Shown here one piece after another: positions 46,696-60,594 of a DNA stretch of 64,000 nt (position 1 is its first letter; every line of letters begins with the position of its first letter). The notes under the pieces are model-generated. The model did not search any database, was not told the origin of the DNA, and worked only from the letters and a program-made list of their open reading frames with translations. Made by a program: the position numbers and the translations under genes. Source of the stretch: Mactra quadrangularis (lineage: Eukaryota; Mollusca; Bivalvia; Venerida; Mactridae). The stretch lies in assembly GCA_025267735.1 (NCBI GenBank), contig CM046300.1, forward strand, positions 35,659,322 through 35,723,321. Reading direction: 5' to 3'.

Positions 46696-47489
46696 AGACA
46701 TTTTCATTTTTTGTTAAATTAAGAAATACCAAGTTTCATACTTACCTCCTTTATCAAGTCAATTATCATTAAGTACATCGTTATCAAGCATCATTAGCAC
46801 TTCTTACATGTATTAAAAATGCTATTTATTTTATTAAAGGTCGAAAACGTTATCAACATACTTTGTATAATGAAAATGTTATTAGATCTATGAACGCGTA
46901 GGCATGAGTATTGACCATTTCTGTATGTTAAAAAAAATGACCACTTAGCCATTATAAATAGACTGTTTATATGATTTGTATTGTCCGAGAATTGATAAAT
47001 TTGGTATTGAGTCAACTGCTTAAATGACCTGATAATTTCAGCTAGACTTTAATCTCAATGTGCTAAAATGCTATCATACTATGGCTGATATAAATATCGA
47101 ATTGTCATTGAATATAATAAAAAATACAAAACTACTGCAAAAATATGCTGAAGTGTCCATTCACTAATAATTCTTTTATTAACGTTGAATATAACAAATT
47201 CATAAAATATTATAGTACAGTATATTCATTCCAGATAAAAACGTTCTAGCATTTTTCAATGGTTTCTTGATATATTGATCAATGTGTAGCTATAAAAATA
47301 TCTTTTTAACATTTTTGAACTGCTATCATTTTTAGTTTTGTTTTTTTAAATATTGCACATGCTGTTATAAAGCAAAAAAAATGGAAGCAGACTTTAAATC
47401 GAGATATTCATATGATAGACACCTACATAAAAATAAGGACAAAATGACTTGCAATAGTTTCCAGCTATCATTCTCTATCTGAGGGTAAG
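46696..47489. other. Spacer between two satellites
   Basis: AT-rich with no recognised feature. Confidence 0.4.
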
Positions 47490-47660
47490 GACCTAATGTC
47501 ATATTGTGTGTATGTTATCTTATTAAAAGAAAAAGATACTTAACTGAAAATAAGGAAAGGATTACATGCCATATTGTGTTAAAGGTTATCTTAAATAAAG
47601 ACAGAAACCAACATGAGAGTAATGATAGAACGAAATGTCAATGTCATATTGTGTGAATGT

Positions 47661-48618
47661 CAGGGATGGGTCGAGCACTGGATTCCAGTACTTGAGAAGT
47701 ACTTGAGAATTTCAAATTTTGTACTCGTACTTATGAGTAATGAGTACTGTCTTTACTTCAGTACTCGAGTAGTACTCGAGTAGCACTTAAGTATTCTTGA
47801 GTATTTTTTATTACTAGATTGTTTTGCATGAGCATGTAAAGATTTTTGTAGAACTAAAAGAGACTAATTTTGTTTATCTATTCAATTAAACATCAAGTGA
47901 AGCTTCAAATTCAATTTTAAACAAGACAGTCAAAGTGTCAATGTGAACGTTTTATGCAGCAGTGTTTATTTTTGGTCAATATTATAGCTGTTTATGGGTT
48001 ATATTCTCAATCTAAGATAATATCTTTTCCCCCAAATTTCAATCAAAATTACCTGATTCAATTTAATATTTTTTTAAAAAAAGACAGCTGTAAGTATGTT
48101 TCCGCATAAAATTAAACATCCCAGTATCTTTATTTTTATTAACTAACTAACTAAATAAAAAATGAAATTAAAAACTTCGAAATCTGCTACTGTTATTAGA
48201 TTGAATGACATTTTATCTCTATTCAAAACAAAACATTGATTTTATGATTTTAATAATTTAAAAAACTACATGAGTAAATAAACTGAGATAAATATTGTAT
48301 GAACTGCAAAAAGGTGTCAGACATCCCATTGATATGCATATGATACATTTGATATCAAAAATGATAATCCCATAAAAATAGCTACCAAAAATACTTGTAA
48401 TAAGATAGCCAATTAAAATGCATTATCACTTCATTCAAGGTAAACATAATTAGAATGTGATAAAAATATAATTAAATAGAAATAAAATGACCAGTTCTCA
48501 AAAATACTCATGAGTACTGCTAGTTCAGTACTTAAGTAAGTACGAGTATGAGTACAATTTTAAAAAGTGGTACTTGTACTCATAATACTCAAGTACAAGT
48601 ACGAGTACCCCATCCCTG
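47661..48618. mobile_element. hAT-like MITE inserted in the satellite, 958 bp
   Basis: The ends CAGGGATGGG and CCCATCCCTG are inverted repeats, and GTGAATGT flanks both sides (47653-47660 and 48619-48626), a perfect 8-bp duplication diagnostic of hAT elements. Subterminal regions are full of GTACT/AGTAC and ACTCGAGTAGTACTCGAGT words, which could be transposase binding sites. The duplicated octamer belongs to a satellite monomer, so insertion occurred after the array had formed. Confidence 0.92.
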
Positions 48619-51530
48619 GTGAATGTTATCTTATTTAAAGACAGATACTTACCTAAAATGGAGAATGACATTTCAAATTATGTGTATGTTATCTTAATTC
48701 GAGACAGAAACTTACATGATAGTAATGATAGAATGACATTTCATATTGCGTGAGAGTTATCTTTATTTAAGACAGATTAAATAAAAGTAATGATTGAATG
48801 ACATGTCATATTATGTGAATGTTATCTTAATTAAAAACAGATACTTACCTGATGATAAGGGAATGAATAATATGCCATATTGTGTGTATGTTATCTTAAC
48901 TAAAGACAGAAACCTACATGAAAGTAATGATAGAATGATATGTCATATTGTGTGTATGGTATCTTCATTAAAGACAGAAACCAACATGAAAGTAATGATA
49001 GAATGGCATGTTATATTGTGGGTATGGTATCTTAATTAAAGACAGATACTTACCTGATAAGAAGGGAATGCATGGCATGTCATATTGTGTGTATGGTATA
49101 TTAGAAAGATACATGTACCTACACAAGAGTAATGTTAGAATGACATGTCATAGTGTGTGTATCTTATCTTAATTAAAGACAGAAACCTACATGAGAGTAA
49201 TGATAGAATGACATGTCATATTGTGTATGGAATCTTAATTAAAGACAGATACCTACACGAGAGTTATGATAGAATGACATGTCATATTGTGTATATGTTA
49301 TCTTAATTAAAAACAGATATCTACACGAGAGTAATGAAAGAATGACATGTCATATTGTGTGTATGGTATCTTAATTAAAGACAGAAACCTACATGAGAGT
49401 AATGATAGAATGACATGTCATATTCTGTGTATGGTATCTTAATTAAAGACAGATATATACATAACAGTAATGATAGAATGACATTTCAAAATGTGGGTAT
49501 GGTATCTAAATTAAATACAGAAACCTACCTGATAATACGGGAATTAATGACATGCCATATTGTTAGTATGTTATCTTAATTAAAGACAGAAATCTACCAG
49601 AGAGTAATGATAGAATGACATGTCATAGTGTGTGTATGTTATCTAAATTAACGACAGATACCTACATGAGAGTAATGATAGAATGACATGTCATATTTTG
49701 CTTATGTTATCTTAATTAAAGACAGATAGTTACCTGATAAGAAGGGAATGCATGACCTGTCATATTGTGTGTATGGTATCTTAAATAAAGACAGATGCCT
49801 ACACGAAATTAATGATAGAATGACATGTCATATTGTGTGTATGTTATCTTAATTAAAGACAGAAACCAACATGAGAGAAATGAAAGAATAACATGTCATA
49901 TTGTGTGTATGGTATCTTAAATAAAGTCAGATACCTACACGAAAGTAATGATAGAATGACATGTCATATTTTGCTTATGTTATCTTAATTAAAGACAGAT
50001 ACTTACCTGATAAGAAGGGAATGCATGACCTGTCATATTGTGTGTATGGTATCTTAAATAAAGACATATGCCTACACGAAATTAATGATAGAATGACATG
50101 TCATATTGTAGGTATGGTATCTTAATTAAAGACATATATCCACACGAGAGTAATGAAAGAATAACATGTCATATTGTGTGTATGGTATCTTAAATAAAGA
50201 CAGATACCTACACAAAAGTAATGATAGAATGACATGTCATATTGTGTGTATGTTATCTTAATTAAAGACAGAAACCTACAGGAGAGTATTGATAGAATGA
50301 CATGTCATTTTGTGTATGGAATCTTAATTAAAGACACATATAAACACGAGAGTAATGATAGAATGACATGTCATATTTTGCCTATGTTATCTTAATTAAA
50401 GACAGATACTTACCTGATAAGAAGGGAATGCATGACGTGTCACAATGTGTGTATGGTATCTTAAATAAAGACAGATACATGTACCTACACGAGAGTAATA
50501 AAAGAATGACATGTCATATTGTGTGTTTGTTATCTTAATTAAAGACAGAAACCTACATGACAGTAATGATAGAATGACATGTCATATTGTGTATGGAATC
50601 TTAATTAAAGACAGATATATACACGAAAGTTATGAAAGATTTACAGGTCATATTGTATGTTTTGCATCTTAATTAAAGACAGATACATACACGAAATAAT
50701 GAAAGAATGACTTGTCATATTTTGCGTATGTTATCTTTATTAAAGACAGATACTTACCTGATAACAAGGGAAATAAATGACATGCCATATTGTGTGTATG
50801 GTATCTTAATTAAAGACAGAAACCTACAAGAGAGTAATGATAGAATGACATGTCATATTGTAGGTATGGTATCTTAATTAAAGACAGATATCTACACGAG
50901 AGTAATGATAGAATGACATGTCATATTTTGTGTATGTTATCTAAATTAAACACATATACTAACATGATAGTAATGATAGAATGACATTTCATAATGTGTG
51001 TATGGTTTCTTAACTAAAGACAGAAACCTACATGAGAGTAATGATAGAATGACATGCCATATTGTGGGTATGTTATCTTAATTAAAGACAGATATCTACA
51101 CGAGAGTAATGATAAAATGACATGTCATATTGTGTGTATGGTATCTTAATTAAAAACAGAAACCAACATGAGAGAAATGAAAGAATGACATGTCATATTG
51201 TGGGTATGGTATCTTAATTAAAGACATATATCTACACGAGAGTAAAAATGAAAGAATAACATGTCAAATTGTGTATATGGTATCTTAATTAAAGACAGAT
51301 ATATACATGAGAGTAATGATAGAATGACATGTCATTGTGGGTAAGTTATCTTAATTTAAGACAGATATCTACTCGAGAGTAATGATAGAATGACATGTCA
51401 TATTTTGTGTATGTTATCTAAATTAAAGACATATACTAACATGAGAGTAATGATAGAATGACATGTTATATTGTGTGTATAATATTTTTATTAAAAAACA
51501 AAATGTGTTGATATGTTATCTTAATTAAAG

Positions 51531-51799
51531 ACTTGGTAACTGTCCTATAACTGCAACATTTATATTTTAACTAAACGAAATTTATGTCCCAAAATTTTGA
51601 ATTATGTCATTGATTTTGTATTGAAAGAGGTATTTTTCTATTTCAGGTTTCATTTCTTAAAGGACAGGATGTCCACGCTCTTTATAAAAATAGAGGAAAG
51701 AAAAACAGGTGGGATGAATGGTAGGCACCTACCATTGTAAAAGTGATTATGGGAGGAGAGTTCTACAAAAAGAAGTTTGACGATTGTACTAAGATATTA
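51531..51799 (+). repeat. Non-satellite segment, copy 1 of 3
   Basis: A ~270-bp segment starting ACTTGGTAACTGTCCT and ending ACGATTGTACTAAGAT interrupts the satellite and recurs at 53000-53270 and 56581-56849. It contains TTTTTCTATTTCAG followed 60-odd bases later by CAGGTGGGA, resembling a splice acceptor and donor around a short exon. A hairpin ATGGTAGG-CA-CCTACCAT follows. Confidence 0.85.
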
Positions 51800-52999
51800 A
51801 GCATGTCATATTGTGTGTAAGTTATCCTCATTAAAGATAGAGTAATGTTAAAATAACATGTCATATTGTGTGTATGTTATCCTAATTAAATCCAGATATC
51901 TACACGAGAGTAATTATAGAATGACATGTCATATTGTTTGTACGGTATCTTTATTAAAGACAGAAACCTACAGGAGAGTAATGATAGAATGACATGTCAT
52001 GTTGTGTGTATGGTATCTTAATTAAAGACAGAAACCTACCTGATAATAAGGGAATGAATGACATGCCATATTGTTAGTATGTTATCTTAATTAAAGACAG
52101 AAATCTACCTGAGAGTAATGATAGAATGACATGTCATATTGTGTGTATGTTATCTTAATTAAAGACAGATAACTACATGAGAGTAATGATAGAATGACAA
52201 GTCATATTGTGTGTATGTTATCTTAATTAAAGACAGATACTTACCTGATAAGATTGGAATGCATGACAAGTCATATTGTGTGTACTGTATCTTAATTAAA
52301 GACATATATCTACACGAGAGTAATGATAGAATTACATGTCATATTGTGTATGGAATCTTAATTAAAGACAGATATATACACGAGAGTTATGAAAGAATGA
52401 CAGGTCATATTGTATGTATTGTATCTTAATTAAAGACAGATACCTACACGAAGTAATGAAAGAATGACATGTCATATTTTGCGTATGTTATCTTTATTAA
52501 AGACAGATACTAACCTGATAACAAGGGAATAAAAGACATGTATGTTATCTAAATTAAAGACATACACTAACACGAGAGTAATGATAGAATGACATGTCAT
52601 ATTGTGGGTATGGTATCATAATTAAAGACAGAAACCTACACGAGAGTAATGATAGAAGGACATGTCATAGTGTGTGTATCTTATCTTAATTAAAGACAGA
52701 AACCTACATGAGAGTAATGATAGAATGACTTGTCATATTGTGTATAGAATCCTAATTAAAAACAGATATCTACCCGAGAGTAATGATAGAATGACTTGTC
52801 ATATTGTGTGTATGTTATCTTAATTAAAAACAAATACTAACATGAGAGTAATGATAGAATGACATGTCTTATTGTGTGTATGGTATCTAAATTAAAGACA
52901 GATACTTACCTGATAATAAGGGAATGAATGACATGTCATATTGTGTGTATGGTATCTTTATTAAAAACAAAACGTTTGGGTATGTTATTTTATTTAAAG

Positions 53000-53270
53000 A
53001 CTTGGTAACTGTCCTGTAACTGCAACATTTAAATTTTAACTTAACAAAATTCATGTCCCAAAATTTTGAAATATGTCATTGATTTTGTATTGAAAGAGGT
53101 ATTTTTCTATTTCAGGTTTCATTTCTTAAAGGACAGGATGTCCACTATCTTTCTAAAAAAGAGGAAAGAAAAAAAGGTGGGATGGATGGTAAGCACCTAC
53201 CATTGTAAAAAAGATTATGGAAGGAGAGTTATACAAAGTGAAGTTTGACGATTGTACTAAGATAATAAAC
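53000..53270 (+). repeat. Non-satellite segment, copy 2 of 3
   Basis: Close copy of 51531-51799, about 1.47 kb downstream. A frame of 60 codons starts in it at 53066 but is not conserved as an open frame in the other two copies. The hairpin is changed to GGTAAGCACCTACC. Confidence 0.85.
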
Positions 53271-54714
53271 ATGTCATATTGTGTGTAAGTTATCCTAATT
53301 AAACACAGAGTAATGTTAGAATGACATGTCATATTGTGTGTATGGTATCCTTATTAAAGACAGATATCTACATGAGAGTAATGATAGAAAGACATGTCAT
53401 ATTGTGTGTATGGTATCTTAATTAAAGACAGATATATACACGAGAGTAATAAAAGAATAACATGTCATATTGTGTGTATGTTATCTTAATTAAAGCCAGA
53501 TATCTACATGAGAGTAATGATAGAATGACATGTCATGTTGTGTGTATGGTATCTTAATTAAAGACAGATACTTACCTGATAAGAAGGGAATGCATGACAT
53601 GTCATATTTGGTATGGTATCTTAATTAAAGACAGATATCTACACGAGAGAATTGATAGAATGACATGTCATATTGTGTGTATGGTATCTTAATTAAAGAC
53701 AGATACTTACCTGATAAGAAGGGAATGCATGACATGTCATATTTGGTATGGTATCTTAATTAAAGACAGATATCTACACGAGAGAATTGATAGAATGACA
53801 TCTCATATTGTGTGTATGGTATCTTAATTAAAGACAGAAAACTACATGAGATTAATGAGAGAATGACATGTCATATTGTGTATGAAATCTTAATTAAAGA
53901 CAGATATATACACGAGAGGTATGAAAGAATGACAGGTCATATTGTATGCATTGTATCTTAATGAAAGACAGATACCTACACGAAATAATGAAAGAATGAC
54001 ATGTCATATTTTGCGTATGTTATCTTTATTAAAAACTGATATTTACCTGATAACAAGGGAATAAAAGACATGCCATATTGTGTATGATACCATAATTAAA
54101 GACAGAAACCTACACGAGAGTAATGATAGAATGACATGTAATATTGTGGGTATGGTATCATAATTAAAGACAGAAACCTACACGAGAGTAATGATAGGAT
54201 GACATGTCATAGTGTGGGTATGTTATCTTAATTAAAGACATATATCTACACGAGAGTGATGATAGAATGACATGTCATATTGTGTGCATGGTATCTTAAT
54301 TAAAGACAGATATCTACACGAGAGTAATGATAGAATGACATGCCATATTGTTAGTATGTTATCTTAATTAAAGACAGAAATCTACCTAGGGGTAATGATA
54401 GAATGACATGTCATATTGTGTGTATGTTATCTTAATTAAAGAAAGAAATCTACTAGAGAGTAATGATAGAATGACATGTCATATTTTGCTTATGTTATCT
54501 TAATTAAAGACAGATACTTACCTGATAAGAAGGGAATGCATGACCTGACATATTGTGTGTATGGTATCTTAAATAAAGACAGATGCCTACACGAAATTAA
54601 TGATAGAATGACATGTCATATTGTGTGTATGTTATCTTAATTAAAGACAGAAACCAACATGAGAGAAATGAAAGAATGACATGTCATATTGTGGGTATGG
54701 TATCTTAATTAAAG

Positions 54715-55577
54715 ACATATATCCACACGAGAGTAATGAAAAAATAACATGTCATATTGTGTGTATGGTATCTTAAATAAAGACAGATACCTACACGAAA
54801 GTAATGATAGAATGACATGTCATATTGTGTTTATGTTATCTTAATTAAAGACAGAAACCTACAGGAAAGTATTGATAGAATGACATGTCATTTTGTGTAT
54901 GGAATCTTATTTAAAGACAGATATAAACACGAGAGTAATGATAGAATGACATGTCATATTGTGTGTATGTTATCTTAATTAAAGACAGAAAGCTACACGA
55001 GAGTAATGATAGAATGACATGTCATATTGTGTGTATGTTATCCTAATTAAAGACATATACTAACATGAGAGTAATGATAGAATGACATGTCATATTGTGT
55101 GCATGGTATCTTAATTAAAGACATATATCCACACGAGAGTAATGAAAAAATAACATGTCATATTGTGTGTATGGTATCTTAAATAAAGACAGATACCTAC
55201 ACGAAAGTAATGATAGAATGACATGTCATATTGTGTTTATGTTATCTTAATTAAAGACAGAAACCTACAGGAGAGTATTGATAGAATGACATGTCATTTT
55301 GTGTATGGAATCTTATTTAAAGACAGATATAAACACGAGAGTAATGATAGAATGACATGTCATATTGTGTGTATGTTATCTTAATTAAAGACAGAAAGCT
55401 ACACGAGAGTAATGATAGAATGACATGTCATATTGTGTGTATGTTACCTTAATTAAAGACAGAAATCTACTGGAGAGTAATAATAGAATGACATGTCATA
55501 TTGTGTGTATGTTATCCTAATTAAAGACATATACTAACATGAGAGTAATGATAGAATGACATGTCATATTGTGTGCA
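54715..55577. repeat. Recent ~0.4-kb tandem duplication within the satellite
   Basis: The stretch from 54715 to about 55105 is nearly identical to 55121-55577, including odd monomers such as AATGAAAAAATAACATGTC and GGAATCTTATTTAAAGACAG. The second copy has one extra monomer. This shows higher-order amplification in blocks of several monomers. Confidence 0.8.
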
Positions 55578-56580
55578 TGGTATCTTAATTAAAGACAGAT
55601 ACCTAAACGAGAGTAATGATAGAATGACATGTCATTGTGGGTATGTTATCTTAATTAAAGACAGATATCTACATAAGAGTTATGATAGAATGACATGTCA
55701 TGTTGTGTGTATGTTATCTTAATTAAAGACAAATATCTACCCGAGAGTAATGATAGAATGACATGTCATGTTGTGTGTATGGTATCTTTATTAAAGACAG
55801 ATACTTTCCTGATAAGAAGGGACAGCATGACATGTCATATTTGGTATGGTATCTTAATTAAAGACAGATATCTACACGAGAGAATTGATAGAATGACATG
55901 TCATATTGTGTGTATGGTATTTTAATTAAAGGCATATATCTACATGAAAAAAACGATAGAATGACATCTCATATTGTGTGTATGGTATCTTAATTAAAGA
56001 CAGAAAACTACATGAGAGTAATGATAGAATGACATGTCATATTGTGTATGAAATCTTAATTAAAGACAGATATATACACGAGAGTTATGAAAGAATGACA
56101 GGTCATATTGTATGTATTGTATCTTAATTAAAGACAGATACCTACACGAAATAAAGAAAGAATGACATGTCATATTTTGCGTATGTTATCTTTATTAAAG
56201 ACAGATACTTACCTGATAACATGAGAGAAACGATAGAATGACATCTCATATTGTGTGTATGGTATCTTAATTAAAGACAGAAAACTACATGAGAGTAATG
56301 ATAGAATGACATGCCATATTGTGTGTATGGTATCTTAATTAAAGACAGAAACCTACACGAGAGTAATGATAGAATGACATGTCATATTGTGGGTATGGTA
56401 TCTTAATTAAAGACAGATATCTACACGAGTGTAATGATAGAATGACATGTCATATTTTGTGTATGTTATCTAAATTAAAGACATATACTAACATGAGAGT
56501 AATGATAGAATGACATGTCATATTTTGTGTATAATATTTTTATTAAAAAACAAAAAGTGTTGATATGTTATCTTAATTAA

Positions 56581-56849
56581 GACTTGGTAACTGTCCTGTA
56601 ATTGCAACATTTAGATTTATCTATACAAATTTATGTCCCAAAATTTTGAAATATGTCATTGATTTTGTATTGAAAGAGGTATTTTTCTATTTCAGGTTTC
56701 ATTTCTTAAAGGACAGGATGTCCACGGTCTTTTTAAAAGTAGAGGAAAGAAAAACAGGTGTGGTGGATGGTAGGCACCTACCATTGTAAAAATGGTTATT
56801 GGAGGAGTGTTCTACAAAGTGAACTTTGACGATTGTACTAAGATAAAAA
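56581..56849 (+). repeat. Non-satellite segment, copy 3 of 3
   Basis: Third copy of the segment at 51531-51799, about 3.6 kb after copy 2. The acceptor-like TTTTTCTATTTCAG is kept; the donor-like site reads CAGGTGTGG. The palindromic ATGGTAGGCACCTACCAT is intact. Confidence 0.85.
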
Positions 56850-58770
56850 ACATGTCATATTGTGTGTAAGTTATTCTTATTAAAGACAGAGTAATGTTAG
56901 AATGACATGTCATAGTGTGGGTATGGTATCTTTATTAAAGACAGAAGCCTACAGGAGAGTAATTATAGAATGACATGTCATGTTGTGTGTATGGTATCTC
57001 AATTAAAGACAGAAACTTACAGGAGAGTAATGATCGAATGACATGTCATATTGTGGGTATGGTATCATAATTAAAGACAGAAACCTACCTGATAATACGG
57101 GAATGAATGACATGCCATATTGTTAGTATGTTATCTTAATTAAAGACAGAAATCTACCTGAGAGTATTGATAGAATGACATGTCATATTGTGTGTATGGT
57201 ATCTTAATTAAAGACAGATACCTACACGAGGGTAATGATAGAATGACATGTCATATTTTGCCTATGTTATCTTAATTAAAGACAGATACTTATCTGATAA
57301 GAAGGGAATGCATGACATGTCATATTGTGTGTATGGTATCTTAAAGACAGATATCTAAACGAGAGTAATGATAGAATGACATTTCATATTGTCTGTATGT
57401 TATCTTAATTAAAGACAGATACCTATATAAGAGTAATGATAAAATGACATGTCATATTGTGTGAATGGTATCTTAAATAATGACATATCTACATGAGAGT
57501 AATGATAGAATGACATGTCATATTACGGGTATGTTGTCTTAATTAAAGTTAGAAACCTAAATGAGAGTAATGATAGAATAACATGTCATGTTGTGTGTAT
57601 GTTATCTTTTTAAAGACAGGAACCTACATGAAAGTAATGATAGAATGACATGTTATATTATGTGTATCTTATCTTAATTAAATATAGATACCTACACGAG
57701 ATTAATGAAAGAATGACATGTCATATTTTTCGTATGTTATCTTAATTAAAGACAGATACATAGTTGATAATAATGGAATGAATGACAGGCCATGTTGTGA
57801 GTATGTTATCTTAATTTAAGATAGATAACTACATGAGAGTAATGATAGAATGACAAGTCATATTGTGTGTATGTTATCTTAATTAAAGACAGATACTTAC
57901 CTGATAAGATTGGAATGCATGACAAGTCATATTGTGTGTATTGTATCTTAATTAAAGACATATATCTACACGAGAGTAATGATAGAATTACATGTCATAT
58001 TGTGGGTATTGTATCTTAATTAAAGACAGATATCTACACGAGTGTAATGATAGAATTACATGTCATATTGTGGGTATGGTATCTTAATTAATGACAGATA
58101 TCTACACGAGTGTAATGATAGAATTACATGTCATATTGTGTGTATGGTATCTTAATTAATGACAGATATCTACATGAGAGTGATGATAGAAAGACATGCC
58201 ATATTGTGTGAATGGTATCTTAATTAAAGACAGCTACCAACATGAGAGTAATGATAGCACGACGTGCCTTTTTGAGTGTTATGTTAATGGAAGATAAATA
58301 CCTACATGAGAGTATTGATAAAATTACATACCCTATATATAAGAAATGAAAGAATGACATGTTATATTGTGTGCATTTTATCTTAATTGAAGAAATATAT
58401 TTAGCTGAGAATAATGATTTAATCACATGCCTGATTGGGTGTAAGTTATCAAAATTGAAGATAGAAACCTGCATGAGAGTAATTTTAGAATGACAGGTCA
58501 TATTGTGTAATGTTATCTTATTCGATGATAGAAACCTGCAAACGAAAAATAATAGAATGACATGTCATATTATGTGCATGTTATCTTAATTTCAAACATT
58601 AACCTACATGACAATAAGGGTCAATTGACATTTACTATTGTGTGATATATATAAATTATCATTGAAGATAGGAACCTACATGAGAGTAATGACCATTATG
58701 TCAATTTGTATGCATATTTTATAAGATGGGCACCAACCTGAGAATAAGGACAAAAAGACATGGCATAGTG

Positions 58771-59591
58771 TTCTCGTATAAGAGAAACCTTATTCAAAGG
58801 TTTTAATCTACATGAGAATAAGAAGATGTCAATCCAAAATATTCTTTCTTTAAATTAATTCGTCAAAGAACTAATACAGGGACACTATACAATGTATTAG
58901 ATACAAACAGAAATGCTTGATATCCACAGTTATTTCTGGTAATATTAGACAGACCAATCAGTAGGGCATTTAACATCATATACAAAACAGTTATATGGCA
59001 GGGCCATGCTTACAACAAAGGAAATACTTGTGTATGTCCATAACCGGAGATGTTTCCACAATTTAAAATTACATGTAAATGTGTAGGTTTATGTTTGATT
59101 ACTTAAATTATCCAACTAATCATTAAATGTTTAAAGCTTACACTTGAGACATGAAGTAAACAAGAGGCGATGTTGATTTTCCCATATTTTTAGGTGCCTG
59201 TTACGGTGCTAACCAATAAAAATATAAACTTATAATGATATTTTGCTGTTACTTTTTTGAAAGCGCAGGCAAATGGCTGGCTATATTTTAAGATCTAAAT
59301 AGATGACACACAATTCGATCACCTGTTAATAACGAATTCAAATCACTCAAGTGCCATAATAAATATATTCATAATTGTGCATGGACTATGTTAATTGAAA
59401 AGCTCATTTCTGGAAAAAAAATTGATTTAATAAAAAAATCTTAAGTTATTATCTACCTATGATATGAATAGTTAGAGTGAACTATTATTTCCTAAAAAAG
59501 CCTCATAGATTTACGTATGCCAAAAAGTTAAGTATAGATAATAATAAAACACAAACGTGTGGTCATACAATAATATTTTAGTGAATTATTA
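58771..59591. other. Unassigned AT-rich sequence
   Basis: No feature recognised. Confidence 0.4.
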
Positions 59592-59599
59592 CTTTAAAC

Positions 59600-60057
59600 T
59601 AGGGGTGTAACAATACGGTAAAAACCGTATCGCAATATATTGCAATACACGAAACCCGTATTGCAATATATTGCAATATATTGCGATACATATTATTATT
59701 TGCGCATACATGCATAGCATGAATTAATGCACGTGCATCGTCTTAATTTGATCAACATTGTAAATAGATGCTTGTATATTCAAATGATATACACGTATTA
59801 CGCAAATGTTTGAATAAGTTAGAAAAAAGGTTTTGAATGGACTTTCAAAGATTATTATTCTCTAATTTACCAAAAATATATCATGTTTCAGAACACATTT
59901 ACACATTTATTCAAACACTTAAATTTCAGACTATGATATAACGGATCAGTATGGAACATAACTAGAAAACCCGGTTCATAGAAAACGAACCGGTTAAAAA
60001 CCGTCAGAAGTCGTATTGCAATATAAACCGGTATATCAGTTAACCGTTACACCTCTA
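59600..60057. mobile_element. hAT-like MITE, 458 bp, CTTTAAAC duplication
   Basis: The ends TAGGGGTGTAAC and GTTACACCTCTA are inverted repeats of the common hAT type. CTTTAAAC flanks both sides (59592-59599 and 60058-60065), a perfect 8-bp duplication. The left subterminal part repeats CGTATTGCAATATATTGCAA; the right has AACCGGTT and GTATTGCAATATAAACCGG. No transposase. Confidence 0.93.
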
Positions 60058-60065
60058 CTTTAAAC

Positions 60066-60594
60066 TCATCATACGAAAACTTAGAAAATCGTGAAAGCAG
60101 TTTCGATTCAGTGATCAATGAAAACCTTCATCATTTGTATGACATAAAATCACATTTCAGACCTATCTGATATAAATCCTATCAAAATTATTCACTTCAC
60201 GGCATACTCGTTTGTTTTACGACAGCGGTCTATAGGATACCTGTATACGGAGATTGATTTAAGACACGTATTACTACAATAAATATATCAGTCATTTGTA
60301 TAGAACACAGTTTCATTTGTAATGATAACATGATTAAACTTTTAGAATGTTTTAAATATTTTAATAGACAAAAACACCACAGTCGTTATAAATTTATAGC
60401 GCCCCAAAAGAAAACGTATCAACGTCCTCGTTGTTTAGTTGTAACCATTTAATTCTCTGCATATATACGATTTAACCAGCAAAACTACACTAATGGGAAC
60501 CAAGTAAAAGACCATTTTCTATAATCACTACAGTCAATCGCTCAACTTCCTAAGCTAGCAAAAACAGCACGCCTCATTTTTACAGAATACCCTA
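60066..60594. other. Unassigned AT-rich sequence
   Basis: No feature recognised. Confidence 0.4.

Larger units (their letters stand above)
47490..58770. repeat. ~11-kb satellite array of ~66-bp monomers
   Basis: The typical monomer reads AGAGTAATGATAGAATGAC, ATGTCATATTGTGTGTATGG, TATCTTAATTAAAGACAGA and TACCTACACG. Each unit carries the perfect palindrome ATGACATGTCAT and usually TTAATTAA. A second monomer type replaces the CCTACACGAGAGTAATGATAG part with CTTACCTGATAAGAAGGGAA and recurs irregularly. By length there are roughly 140 monomers. Edges (47490-47650 and 58240-58770) are more diverged than the core, as expected of an array homogenised in its centre. Open frames inside are chance readings of the repeat. 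Confidence 0.95.

Noticed and set aside
48794..49039. 81-codon frame with repeated peptide units (also 52211, 55695)
   Set aside because: It is a translation of satellite monomers and is not kept open through neighbouring units.
47490..58770. CRISPR-like regularity of the 66-bp repeats
   Set aside because: The units are contiguous with no unique spacers, the DNA is animal-like, and there are no cas genes. It is a satellite.
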